Of a stretch of DNA of 48,419 nucleotides, positions 1-6,901 are shown piece by piece. Positions within the stretch are counted from its first letter, which is position 1. Each line of letters starts with the position of its first letter. The stretch is taken from the NCBI GenBank assembly GCA_027624915.1, contig JAQBTR010000005.1, positions 1-48,419 on the forward strand. The letters run 5' to 3'. A program made the translations under genes and the position numbers. This DNA comes from a bacterium (lineage in GTDB: Bacteria > Patescibacteriota > Minisyncoccia > Ryanbacterales > GWA2-47-10b). Under the pieces are notes generated by a model that was not told where the DNA came from, made no database searches, and saw nothing but the letters and a program-made list of their open reading frames with translations.

Positions 1-620
1 CCCTTACTAATGTAGGTTGCATGAAAACTTGGTCGTGCACGGTCTGAATTATTAGCATACGAACCGTGTATCATGTTTCCGTGCATAATAAGTAATGTTC
101 CTTGTTTTACTTCAATATCAATGCTTTTTATTGCAGGCATTTCCGTTTTGTTGCCAGGGCGTAATTCATTATCGTATACAGATTCAAAGGGTAGCAATCC
201 GCAGTTCTGAGATTCAGGGTATAAGTAGAGTCCTCCATTTTCTTTATCTGTATTTTCCAAGAAAATGTGTGCGGTTATAAATGCTCCATCTTTAGCTTGA
301 GGATATGCATTATCTTGATGAGGATTCCATGCTTGATTAGCAAATGTGTTCCCAGGACGTTTATACGCATATTGCGTCATCAATCCATCTACCTCTTTCC
401 CTTGCAACATTTCAATCGTGTCTACAATTCGTCTATCACACATCATCTGTCTAAAGTATGGTTGTTCCCTATCGATGTTGTGGTAGATGTTGCCATCCCC
501 AAAGTATGGTTCTGCTATTAACTGTATTTTTTCGCATTCCTCTTTAGTAAAAATTCCTGCTACAAGTATATATCCGTTTTTTTTATAAAAATCTATTAAC
601 TCTTTTAGTGGGTCGTTCAT
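1..620 (-). CDS. Phytanoyl-CoA dioxygenase (PhyH)-like oxygenase, C-terminus cut by window edge
   Basis: An open frame begins at ATG 620-618 and runs off the window start; 206 residues are visible. The frame holds WNPHQDNAY (about residues 98-106), giving the HxD half of an Fe(II) facial triad (H101, D103). A distal HGNMIHGSYANNSDRARPSF stretch supplies the third histidine (H185) and arginines suited to 2-oxoglutarate binding. This spacing and the flanking beta-strand pattern are those of the PhyH family of Fe(II)/2-oxoglutarate-dependent oxygenases. The substrate cannot be told; family members hydroxylate lipids, antibiotics and other small molecules. It is the last gene of a minus-strand accessory group and is unusual cargo for a reduced genome. 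Only a short C-terminal tail should be missing. Confidence 0.8.
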   Translation of the reverse strand, partial: MNDPLKELIDFYKKNGYILVAGIFTKEECEKIQLIAEPYFGDGNIYHNIDREQPYFRQMMCDRRIVDTIEMLQGKEVDGLMTQYAYKRPGNTFANQAWNPHQDNAYPQAKDGAFITAHIFLENTDKENGGLYLYPESQNCGLLPFESVYDNELRPGNKTEMPAIKSIDIEVKQGTLLIMHGNMIHGSYANNSDRARPSFHATYISK

Positions 621-639
621 TTTGTTTTTTGTTTCATAA

Positions 640-831
640 TTACTCTTTCTTTAGCATTTTCAAAATATCTTCTTTGCGATAACGCCTGTCTTTTCTTTCG
701 CCAAAACGAACAGCAACGAGTATGCCTTTATTGTCCCACTGCCGCAAGGTGTTTGGATGGCATTTCAAAATATCACACGCTTCTTGGAGCGTCAGAAGTT
801 CTGGCATTTTTTGGCTTTTCTTGTTATTCAT
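640..831 (-). CDS. Small helix-turn-helix DNA-binding protein (excisionase/MerR-like HTH)
   Basis: A 63-residue protein that is almost entirely one winged HTH of the HTH_17/excisionase type: a first helix LLTLQEACDILKCHPNTLRQ, a WDNKGIL turn, then a basic wing with ERKDRRYRKEDILKML. Such domains occur in phage excisionases, plasmid regulators and antitoxin-like proteins. It starts 3 nt after the stop of the membrane protein at 835-1371 and ends 19 nt before the PhyH-like gene, so the three are probably co-transcribed. No integrase is visible in the window, so a role as a recombination directionality factor is only a guess; a local regulator is equally possible. Confidence 0.72.
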   Translation of the reverse strand: MNNKKSQKMPELLTLQEACDILKCHPNTLRQWDNKGILVAVRFGERKDRRYRKEDILKMLKKE

Positions 832-834
832 AAG

Positions 835-1371
835 CTACTTTTGCGGGTATCTCCTTAAACATTCGGCTTTATCGTCCGCTAACCCCTTATTAAATAAGTT
901 TACATAGGGGTCTATTGCTAAACGGCAAGAACACTCGTTGTCTTGCCTTTCAAAATAGTCTAAAAGCCCCGCAATTTTGCTGGGGTCGGTTATGCTTCTT
1001 TGCTTCTTATACTCCTCGTCTGTTAGTTCGTATTTTGTAAGGTATTCGTCATAACTCAATTCTTTAATATCTATACACTTATTCGTTAGCTCGCCCTGTG
1101 CCTTACACTCGTTATGCCACCTTTTGTGGTATTTTTCCTGTGCGTTGGCTCTACAAGTATTTAATGCCAGCTCGGCTTCCTCTTTGGCTTGTTGCTCTTT
1201 AAGCTCTTTTGCTAATTCCGTCTCTGTTTTAATCTGTTGCTGTCTCTCAATAAAACGCTGTTTATTTACTTGGCTGGCATAGAAAAAGCCCCCCAAAATA
1301 ATGCTGGCTATTAAAATCACTGCTGGTAGTGATAGTTTATTTATTTTGTCCAAAAGATTGTTTTCTTTCAT
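835..1371 (-). CDS. Membrane-anchored, cysteine-containing protein of unknown function
   Basis: A 178-residue protein. Residues 1-15 are polar, about 16-34 form one transmembrane helix (LPAVILIASIILGGFFYA), and about 38-75 are a highly charged Q/E/K-rich coiled-coil segment. The remainder carries six cysteines (including NECSCR), suggesting a disulfide-stabilised or metal-binding domain outside the membrane if the N-terminus is cytoplasmic. I do not recognise the family. It is the first gene of a short minus-strand group with the HTH protein and the PhyH-like oxygenase. Confidence 0.6.
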   Translation of the reverse strand: MKENNLLDKINKLSLPAVILIASIILGGFFYASQVNKQRFIERQQQIKTETELAKELKEQQAKEEAELALNTCRANAQEKYHKRWHNECKAQGELTNKCIDIKELSYDEYLTKYELTDEEYKKQRSITDPSKIAGLLDYFERQDNECSCRLAIDPYVNLFNKGLADDKAECLRRYPQK

Positions 1372-1466
1372 AAGCCGTTGATTTTTTACCTAACATTGCT
1401 TAACATAAGCATATCGCAGATATAAAGTATCTGCAATACCAAAATTACGATTATCCAAACATTAAG

Positions 1467-1702
1467 ATGATAAACACCAAACAAAAAATATCCATTATCC
1501 GTATGGAAACGCTTGAGCATATAGCAGTTCATTTCGGAGAACTTACCTCTGGATGGAGAATTGAACTCCTACTAAAAGATTGGGGTGTGCCCGGAACTCT
1601 CATTAACCGTTCGGACTCAAAATGGCGGCCGGCCGCGTAGGGCTTAATTTATATTCCCAGTTTTTGGCGGAAGCAATCGAAAAATTAAATTCTAAAAAAT
1701 AA
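1467..1702 (+). pseudogene. Decayed gene remnant: 57-codon N-terminal piece plus out-of-frame tail
   Basis: From ATG 1467 a 57-codon frame reads like the beginning of a real protein (METLEHIAVHFGELTSGWR, then ELLLKDWGVPGTLINRSDSK), then hits TAG at 1638. In the next frame protein-like sequence continues (GLNLYSQFLAEAIEKLNSKK) to TAA at 1700-1702. The break coincides with a GC-only 12-bp perfect palindrome, GCGGCCGGCCGC, near 1625-1636 in otherwise AT-rich DNA. The N-terminal pattern resembles a protein family I have seen in candidate-phyla genomes but cannot name, so function is left open. A frameshifted or internally deleted gene is the simplest reading. Confidence 0.4.
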
Positions 1703-1708
1703 GCTCAA

Positions 1709-1740
1709 TTCAAAACGGCTCATGCATGAGCCGTTTTGAA
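1709..1740. terminator. 32-bp perfect palindrome, likely bidirectional terminator
   Basis: TTCAAAACGGCTCATG is followed directly by its exact reverse complement, so the 32 bases form a perfect palindrome with A/T-rich outer ends. It lies just after the decayed remnant (plus) and in the gap downstream of the membrane protein at 1828-2031 (minus), which fits a terminator usable in either direction. Confidence 0.55.
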
Positions 1741-1762
1741 AAACATGATCTCTGGGTCGCAA

Positions 1763-1780
1763 GCCTGCCTACCGGCAGGC
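1763..1780. repeat. GC-rich hairpin (GCCTGCC-TACC-GGCAGGC)
   Basis: A perfect 7-bp stem with a TACC loop. Its composition contrasts with the flanking AT-rich DNA. Similar CCTGCC/GGCAGG palindromes are, from memory, interspersed in some parcubacterial genomes, but I see only this copy here. Confidence 0.4.
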
Positions 1781-1827
1781 AGGTGTGGTGGCATTATAAT
1801 CCTGCTTTCCTCTACAAATACAAAGTC

Positions 1828-2031
1828 CTAAATGTGGTTATCGCGATGTTTTGAGAGCCACGACACTACAGCATATACGAGATAAAAACTATAGAAACTG
1901 AGTGCTGGTCCAAAAACTATTGGAGATATTCCACTCCTCCATTCAACTCCATCTGGTAGGGCGAAATAATGAACATATAAAGTAACGGCAAATATCGCCA
2001 AGTGAACAAAAATCATTCTATACTTGCTCAT
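1828..2031 (-). CDS. Small two-helix membrane protein
   Basis: A 67-residue protein starting MSKYRMIFVHLAIF. Two hydrophobic segments, about residues 6-25 and 38-58, are separated by a loop containing DGVEWRSG; the tail is basic (SKHRDNHI). No family is recognised. It stands alone, with about 100 nt to the pseudopilin-like gene upstream on the same strand. A small inner-membrane protein is the most that can be said; chance coding is possible but the two clean helices argue for a real gene. Confidence 0.5.
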   Translation of the reverse strand: MSKYRMIFVHLAIFAVTLYVHYFALPDGVEWRSGISPIVFGPALSFYSFYLVYAVVSWLSKHRDNHI

Positions 2032-2129
2032 ACTTTAAATAGTATCAGAAAGTTATATCAAAACCTATTGGGGTCGGCAACTCGAGGACGTTCGAACCTG
2101 TTTTGTATAGATACCCCACCCCTAGTTCA

Positions 2130-2633
2130 CTATTTCGGACCCAAATCAACTGGAACTTTATTACTAACACAGTAATTAGGGTCATCGCACTGACAGCCCA
2201 ATTGTAAGCCATCTAAATCTTGCCCTACGTGCGTTCCATAGTAGTAATCAGAATCTAGTTTCTGTAAGCTCGCTTTTAATACGTAAGAGCCCCCATTACT
2301 ATCAGAAGAGTATTCATATTGAGACCACCCACTATCTGATAGTGGGTCATCAAAACCAACTGCTAAGCCTCCAAGAACACCAACGTCTGAGCAATCCGTG
2401 GTGATTGGATAGTTTCCATTTTCCTCGTGATAAATTTCCAAGGATATCTGTAGGTTTCGCAAGTCTGTAGTTCGTTTTTTGTTTATAAATTCTGGACCCT
2501 CGTGTCCGTGTCTAAAGACTTTTTGTGTATTAGCTAAAATAAAGCCTGCACCAATAACAATAATAAACGTCACAGCCATTGCCAACATTATCTGCCTTGG
2601 TGTTCCAATATATTTCCACAAGAAACTTAACAT
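2130..2633 (-). CDS. Membrane-anchored pseudopilin-like protein (T2SS G-like globular domain)
   Basis: A 167-residue protein with one N-terminal transmembrane helix (about 15-34). It is followed by KKRTTDLRNLQISLEIYHEENGNYP, the signature of type II secretion G-type pseudopilins (RxxDLxxIxxALExYxxxNGxYP). The C-terminal half is rich in Asp, Tyr, Ser and Gly with several cysteines. The usual prepilin peptidase site (G-FTLxE) is absent: the helix is preceded by WKYIGTPRQIM, so it is probably anchored rather than polymerised. A PilB-type ATPase is encoded at 38421-40091, so the cell probably has a pilus or pseudopilus, but this gene is not linked to it. Confidence 0.6.
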   Translation of the reverse strand: MLSFLWKYIGTPRQIMLAMAVTFIIVIGAGFILANTQKVFRHGHEGPEFINKKRTTDLRNLQISLEIYHEENGNYPITTDCSDVGVLGGLAVGFDDPLSDSGWSQYEYSSDSNGGSYVLKASLQKLDSDYYYGTHVGQDLDGLQLGCQCDDPNYCVSNKVPVDLGPK

Positions 2634-2669
2634 ACCCCCATCTTAAAAGTGATTGTTACTTTTTACCAG

Positions 2670-2742
2670 GGTGAGTGACGGGATTCGAACCCGCGATCTT
2701 CTCTGCCACAGAGAGACGCTTTACCGCTAAGCTACACCCACC
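2670..2742 (-). tRNA. tRNA-His(GTG)
   Basis: On the minus strand the gene begins GGTGGGTG and ends CACTCACC, pairing over 8 bp including the extra G-1:C73 pair that is the hallmark of histidine tRNA. The anticodon arm is TCTCT-CTGTGGC-AGAGA with anticodon GTG, and the T-arm GCGGGTTCGAATCCCGT is canonical. CCA is not encoded (CTGG follows). Confidence 0.95.
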
Positions 2743-2795
2743 ATATGTTAAGGGATTATATACCAAAAACCTCCTTGTATCAATATACTGCCATT

Positions 2796-2820
2796 AAAAA
2801 AGCCCGCGTGCTAGCGGACT
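2796..2820 (-). terminator. Intrinsic terminator overlapping the pyrB stop codon
   Basis: Minus strand: GTCCGC-TAGCAC-GCGGGC followed by TTTTTT. The hairpin begins inside the last codons and stop of pyrB, an economical arrangement. Confidence 0.7.
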
Positions 2821-3826
2821 ACTTTGACCTGGCCTTTGCTATCAATGACAGGAAAGCCATTCTTGTCATCCAACCGTTATAGACCTGGTCGTCAATGATA
2901 ATTCGATCATCTTCGAGTGGTGGAAATCTTCCGGGTATTTCGAGACCTCGTGGAAGAGGATGAGTTATGAGAGTGTCAGATTTGATTGCCTTTCTAAATT
3001 CTAATGTCGCTCCATATCTTGTTACGTATTCCTTTTCGAACTTTAGGTCTGGTTTTTTCTTGCGTCGTTCTTTTTGAAGTCTCGTAAAATACCAAACATC
3101 AACTTCGCCAGCGATTTCCTGCCAGTTATCAACTTTGATTACCTCAAGATCAAGGCGGACGGCATCAAGAATGTCTTGCGGAAGATTATAATCAGGGAAT
3201 GATACGACATAGACCCTACCACCAAAGTGACGGAGCGCAAGAATATCAGACTTGATAGTACGTGAGTGAGGTAGATCTCCCACAAACGCCCACACTAGAC
3301 CACCTGACTCAAATACCTTTCGTCGCCGTTCCCAGATAGTGTAGAGGTCCAAGAGCATTTGTGTTGGGTGCTCAATATTACCCTCACCCGCACTGATGAT
3401 AGATGTTTTGTATCCGTACGCTTCAACGGTCTCAACAGCACGACGCATTACGTTTGGCTCACTCCCCTCATGACGCAAGATACATATATCGTAATCGTAT
3501 CTAAGCGCCATCAAAATTGTATCTTCATAGCTCTCACCTTTGGCGCGCGAAGAAGTTTTTTCTGCATGCGTATTGCTTCGCCATTTACCACCAAGGAAAT
3601 CTACCGCCTCCAAAAACGAATCGTGCGTCCTGGTGGAGGGTTCATCAAAATGTAACTTCACACGATACGGACTTGAATCATCGTGTTTTAGAACCTCTCC
3701 AAGCTGACGTTTTCCAAGAGGACTCTTCATAGCTCCTTTTATATATGCTGTCTTTTCAAAGATCTCAATCAAGTCACGGTGTGTGAAGTCCCCAGCTGAT
3801 ACTATATGTCTTCTATCCCAGGGCAT
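2819..3826 (-). CDS. pyrB: Aspartate carbamoyltransferase, catalytic chain
   Basis: Condenses carbamoyl phosphate with L-aspartate, the first committed step of pyrimidine synthesis. The 335-residue protein has the carbamoyl-phosphate loop as DEPSTRTHDSF (about 61-71; the family usually has STRTR, here STRTH), HPTQ (about 153-156) and THPLPRGLEIP (about 289-299), which identifies aspartate rather than ornithine transcarbamoylase. It starts at ATG 3826 with AAAGGTG upstream and a good promoter at 3858-3886. It is monocistronic, with terminators on both sides. No other pyr gene is in the window, so whether the cell completes de novo UMP synthesis cannot be judged here. Confidence 0.9.
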   Translation of the reverse strand: MPWDRRHIVSAGDFTHRDLIEIFEKTAYIKGAMKSPLGKRQLGEVLKHDDSSPYRVKLHFDEPSTRTHDSFLEAVDFLGGKWRSNTHAEKTSSRAKGESYEDTILMALRYDYDICILRHEGSEPNVMRRAVETVEAYGYKTSIISAGEGNIEHPTQMLLDLYTIWERRRKVFESGGLVWAFVGDLPHSRTIKSDILALRHFGGRVYVVSFPDYNLPQDILDAVRLDLEVIKVDNWQEIAGEVDVWYFTRLQKERRKKKPDLKFEKEYVTRYGATLEFRKAIKSDTLITHPLPRGLEIPGRFPPLEDDRIIIDDQVYNGWMTRMAFLSLIAKARSK

Positions 3827-3857
3827 GTAACACCTTTCTTTTAGTTAAACCTCCACC

Positions 3858-3886
3858 ATAATGCTCTTTGCCACCACCTTTGTCAA
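3858..3886 (-). promoter_or_regulatory. Promoter of pyrB
   Basis: Minus strand: consensus -35 TTGACA (3886-3881), 17-bp spacer, -10 CATTAT (3863-3858), about 32 nt before the pyrB ATG. No attenuator is evident in the short leader. Confidence 0.65.
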
Positions 3887-3888
3887 AC

Positions 3889-3916
3889 AAAAAGACCGTC
3901 CGTGAACGGTCTTTTT
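3889..3916 (-). terminator. Terminator of the sigma/anti-sigma/secreted-protein operon
   Basis: AAAAAGACCGT-CCGTGA-ACGGTCTTTTT, an 11-bp perfect stem with A and T tracts on both sides, about 17 nt after the stop of the 3934-4752 gene. It abuts the pyrB -35 box. Confidence 0.75.
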
Positions 3917-3933
3917 ATATGAACCCATCAGTA

Positions 3934-4752
3934 TTAACGAATAGCTTTGACTTGTGTGACAATCTCACGAAAAATCTGATAGACATCCTTAATAAGCATC
4001 TTTACTTCCTTGAGCTTAGATTGTATCCGCTTAAGAAAATCGAGGTCTGTTTCATTGTTCTGAATAATCTCCTTTACGTCACTCAGAATATTTTTTGCAG
4101 TTGTTATTTTTTCTCTTGCGCTCGATAGAAGACGTTTTAATTCTGTCACGTCTTTTCCATTCTCTGAGAGGTCGGTTAGATATTGCTCGATTCTATCAGC
4201 ACGAGCCTCAATGGTTGTAATGACTCGATGCTCATAGACACCGATGTGTGCAAGTAACACGAGACCACGAACCTTGGTGTTGTATGCATTTTTTCTATGC
4301 GATGCGAGCTCTTCCTTGATGCGTGCCAACTCTTCAATTGTAGTTGCGCTGTTGGTTTTTTCTTGAAGCTCAGTGAGCTTGGCAATATCACGATCAATTT
4401 CGGCAATAATGCGTGCTTCGAGCTCATCATCTATTACTGGGAGATTTGTGACCCGCTCTTTTAAAAGCTCTGCATGTTTAATAAGTGAGTCTATGGCACG
4501 AAGTAAAAACTGCTTTTGTCGTTCAAAATTATTATTGTCACCTAGTCGCTCACGCGCCTCTTGAAACCTAGTACGAGCCTCTTGGAGATTGCTCTTATCC
4601 ATCTTTTTTTGAAATGCCTCACGCACTTTTAATACACCGGCGCGAGCTGGTACACGCCTATGAGATTCTGCAACAGCGGCAGGCGCAAAGGTTGCGACAC
4701 CTATGGCAACTGCAAGACCCCCTATAATAATTTTTTTGTGTAATGTGTTCAT
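3934..4752 (-). CDS. Secreted all-helical protein, third gene of ECF sigma operon
   Basis: A 272-residue protein with a Sec signal peptide (KKIIIGGLAVAIGVATFAP, cleavage likely after AVA near residue 28). The mature part is almost wholly charged amphipathic helix: repeated Glu/Arg/Lys-rich heptads with no aromatic core, resembling the DUF5667-type helical proteins that often sit beside ECF sigma/anti-sigma pairs. Its start is 2 nt after the anti-sigma stop, so the three genes form one transcript. A periplasmic sensor or stress-protective role is an inference from position; no catalytic motif is visible. Confidence 0.65.
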   Translation of the reverse strand: MNTLHKKIIIGGLAVAIGVATFAPAAVAESHRRVPARAGVLKVREAFQKKMDKSNLQEARTRFQEARERLGDNNNFERQKQFLLRAIDSLIKHAELLKERVTNLPVIDDELEARIIAEIDRDIAKLTELQEKTNSATTIEELARIKEELASHRKNAYNTKVRGLVLLAHIGVYEHRVITTIEARADRIEQYLTDLSENGKDVTELKRLLSSAREKITTAKNILSDVKEIIQNNETDLDFLKRIQSKLKEVKMLIKDVYQIFREIVTQVKAIR

Positions 4753-4754
4753 GA

Positions 4755-5324
4755 TTAAAATTCGGCTAGAGCCGTATCAATCTCGGCCGTACTAAATTCG
4801 TCTAAAAAGAAATCGTCCATGGTACCGCCAAAATCTATGTCTTGTTCTTCTTGGTCTATCTCTGCCACCGTTAGCTTAATGTTCACCAAACTTATTGCGG
4901 GTGCCGCGGTATCTTCTGGTGCGGCCGTACCTCGACTTTTCTTTGTAAGGTCGTCTTGGTTATCAATAAAAGCAACAGTTTGATCCTCATTTACTACTGT
5001 ACTTGAGCGAAACTGGCCAAGAGTTACAGTAACAAGAAGCAATGCCATAGCCCCAACCGGCAATACAACGCGCCACGGAAAGACAAAAGAACCCTCTTTG
5101 ATTGAACGCTTGCCATTAAGCTTTGTGACTATGGAGCCTGAAAGCTTCAATGACGGTTCTATTTGTTTTGCGGTCTCACCCAAGAGATGTGCGGTTGCAA
5201 AAATTTCTTTAAGCTCACCCGAATACTCTGGGAACATGCTTAAAATATCAGATACCGAAGTGCCCTGATCATGCAACATCAGTACCTTATCCAAAATATC
5301 TTCTGTTAGTTCGTTTTTGTTCAT
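4755..5324 (-). CDS. Putative membrane anti-sigma factor
   Basis: A 189-residue protein. The N-terminal cytoplasmic part (1-80) contains LDKVLMLHDQGTSVSDILSM and then PEYSGELKEIF, a helical repeat style seen in anti-sigma proteins next to ECF sigma genes. One transmembrane helix lies at about 84-103 (WRVVLPVGAMALLLVTVTLG). An acidic, low-complexity external tail follows, ending with many Asp/Glu. Its ATG overlaps the sigma stop (ATGA), implying translational coupling. The single-pass topology is what a regulated-proteolysis anti-sigma factor needs. There is no HCxxC zinc motif, so it is not a ZAS-type anti-sigma. Confidence 0.65.
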   Translation of the reverse strand: MNKNELTEDILDKVLMLHDQGTSVSDILSMFPEYSGELKEIFATAHLLGETAKQIEPSLKLSGSIVTKLNGKRSIKEGSFVFPWRVVLPVGAMALLLVTVTLGQFRSSTVVNEDQTVAFIDNQDDLTKKSRGTAAPEDTAAPAISLVNIKLTVAEIDQEEQDIDFGGTMDDFFLDEFSTAEIDTALAEF

Positions 5325-5881
5325 ATGAGATTATTATTTTTAAATTCGGCTCGCAAAGACTTAAGTGCCCGACTTTGCACTTGTCTTATTGCCGGTTCTG
5401 ACTTGCCTGTCATTTTAGCAATTTCTTTATTGGTAAGCCCATCAATAAATTTTAAAGTCATAATTTCGCGTTGGTCATCCCCCAGACTCGTAAGCGCACC
5501 GTACACCAAACGAGAGGCTTCATTTTGTTCGGCGAGCCGCTCTGTTCTGTCAGGTGCTTCACGTGTGGCAAAAAACACGTCAGGGTCATCAGGTATCAAA
5601 TCCTTTTTCTTTTTCCAATGATCAATAATACTGTTGCGTGCAATGGTATAGAGCCATGCTAAAAAGCGTTCTTCCCTATCATCAAATCGCGGAAGCGCAT
5701 TCCACGCTTTTACAAACACGGTTTGTGTAAGATCTTCGGCATCTGCTCGGTTACGAACACGTATAAATACAAAGCGAAAAATCGGCGTCATAAACTGCCG
5801 ATACAGATCGTCAAATGCGGCACTATCACCGCCTTTTGCCTTTTGTACTAAAGCTATCAATGAAGAGTCATTAAGTGACAT
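5321..5881 (-). CDS. ECF-type RNA polymerase sigma factor
   Basis: Directs RNA polymerase to a stress regulon. The 186-residue protein (start chosen at ATG 5881, MSLNDSSLIALVQKAKGGD) has sigma region 2 with FDDLYRQFMTPIFRF and RADAEDLTQTVFVKAWNALP. Region 4 follows as LTSLGDDQREIMTLKFIDGL and an HTH TNKEIAKMTGKSEPAIRQVQ. The frame stays open 38 codons upstream, but that part is unlike the family and crosses a terminator-like hairpin. A TATAAT lies only 12 nt before the ATG, suggesting a nearly leaderless transcript. It is coupled to the anti-sigma gene by a 4-nt overlap. Confidence 0.88.
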   Translation of the reverse strand: MSLNDSSLIALVQKAKGGDSAAFDDLYRQFMTPIFRFVFIRVRNRADAEDLTQTVFVKAWNALPRFDDREERFLAWLYTIARNSIIDHWKKKKDLIPDDPDVFFATREAPDRTERLAEQNEASRLVYGALTSLGDDQREIMTLKFIDGLTNKEIAKMTGKSEPAIRQVQSRALKSLRAEFKNNNLI

Positions 5882-5912
5882 AAGTACAACGATTATACAC
5901 ATATCTTGTGAC

Positions 5913-6275
5913 AAATAAAAAGGCTGGCCTGTGAGCCAGCTTGTCATGATATAAATCCTTTGGGACGCCATCCTTTTTGATAGCAAGGGTCGCACACAGG
6001 AACGTTAACTAGAACGCCATGTTGCTTAGCGATGAGTCAAAAAATCACAAACCTAAGTCTGTGATTTTTTGATTGTGCGCGACTTCAAGTCTTCTATCGT
6101 TATAAACAGTCAAAAAAAGCGTGGTGTAAAACACCAGCTTTTTTGATTGTGCGCGAGAGGAGACTTGGTCACAGCTCTTGCTACGCAAGGCCGCTACCCC
6201 GCCTCCTCATGCCTACGGCATATCGTCCGGCCTTCAAGTCCCCACGCAAGCAAAGCAGTTTGCTTGCTCTCGCTT
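5913..6275 (-). repeat. Decayed tRNA-Leu 3'-end copies, each followed by a hairpin
   Basis: No gene is visible in this stretch. Read on the minus strand downstream of the intact tRNA-Leu, its 3' end recurs: TCGCGCA preceded by AAGTCTCCTC at 6167-6150, and a shorter version at 6091-6076. Each copy is followed by a strong hairpin with a T-tract (6145-6111: GCTGGTG/CACCACGC; 6072-6037: AATCACA/TGTGATT). A last hairpin (5940-5923: GCTGGC/GCCAGC plus T-run) resembles the one directly behind the intact tRNA. Between 6246 and 6267 lies GCAAGCAAA-GCAG-TTTGCTTGC (plus strand), whose AAAGCAGTTT tip recurs at 23564-23573. Confidence 0.7.
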
Positions 6276-6276
6276 A

Positions 6277-6317
6277 CAAATAAAAATGGCTGGCGAAAAG
6301 CCAGACGTTTTTATTTG
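6277..6317 (-). terminator. Terminator of rplS / tRNA-Leu
   Basis: Minus strand CAAATAAAAA...CTGGC-TTTTC-GCCAG...TTTTTATTTG: the outer A/T arms pair over 10 bp around a GC-rich stem, starting one base after the tRNA-Leu discriminator. Confidence 0.7.
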
Positions 6318-6401
6318 TGCGCGAGAGGAGACTTGAACTCCTACGGGATTACTCCCACACGCCCCTCAAGCGTGCGCGTCTACCAGTTTCGCCACCCGCG
6401 C
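6318..6401 (-). tRNA. tRNA-Leu(GAG)
   Basis: An 84-nt class II tRNA. The acceptor GCGCGGG pairs with CTCGCGC; the anticodon arm is CACGC-TTGAGGG-GCGTG (anticodon GAG). There is a long variable arm (TGGGAGTAATCCCG) and a T-arm GGAGTTCAAGTCTCC. CCA is not encoded. It begins 2 nt after the rplS stop codon, so it is probably processed from the rplS transcript. Confidence 0.93.
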
Positions 6402-6403
6402 AT

Positions 6404-6901
6404 TTATTTTTTAGTTGCCTCAGCTTTAACAGCCTCAGCTTTTTCTTCCGACGAAACTTCTTGTAAAGTTTTTTCGGACACGTCTACCTTATCTTCGCTT
6501 GAATCAGCTTCATTTCCAACCGCCGGAGTTGCCTTTTGAACTGCAAACTGAACCTGACGCATCTTCTTGCGCATGTCGCGAGCTGCCTTGTGACGGAGAT
6601 AATACAATTTTGCACGACGCAAACGAGATGCACGTCGTACTACTTCAATTTTTTCGATTACTGGTGAATGAAGAGGAAACACTCGTTCAACACCAACACC
6701 CATAGACATCTTACGAACGGTGAATGTTCCTGAGATACCCTTACCATGTTTTTGAGCAAGAATAAGACCCTCGAATGTCTGGAGTCGAGACTTTTCACCT
6801 TCTTTAATTCGTGTGGTTACGCGAACCGTGTCTCCAGGTCGCATATCTACCTCGGATGGTTTCATGAACCCCTTTATATCATAATCTACTGCGATTGACA
6901 A
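6404..6901 (-). CDS. rplS: 50S ribosomal protein L19 (bL19) with C-terminal extension
   Basis: Structural protein of the large subunit at the 30S/50S interface. The 165-residue protein shows the L19 core in residues 1-110: [20 protein letters not shown], then [20 protein letters not shown], then [20 protein letters not shown], then the basic [11 protein letters not shown]. Residues about 125-165 are an acidic, Glu/Ala/Lys-rich low-complexity tail not found in the usual 115-residue protein. It overlaps the end of rluD by 16 nt and is followed by tRNA-Leu. Confidence 0.93.
   Translation of the reverse strand: MSIAVDYDIKGFMKPSEVDMRPGDTVRVTTRIKEGEKSRLQTFEGLILAQKHGKGISGTFTVRKMSMGVGVERVFPLHSPVIEKIEVVRRASRLRRAKLYYLRHKAARDMRKKMRQVQFAVQKATPAVGNEADSSEDKVDVSEKTLQEVSSEEKAEAVKAEATKK

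Noticed and set aside
2070-2118. tRNA-like remnant on the minus strand (GGGGT...AGGTTCGAAC...GACCCCA)
   Set aside because: The acceptor-like ends and a T-loop-like string are present, but the length (about 49 nt) and lack of D- and anticodon arms make it too weak to list as a feature.
5882-5995. Longer N-terminus for the ECF sigma factor
   Set aside because: The extra 38 codons cross a terminator-like hairpin and a TATAAT, and do not resemble the family; the start at 5881 matches sigma region 2 spacing.
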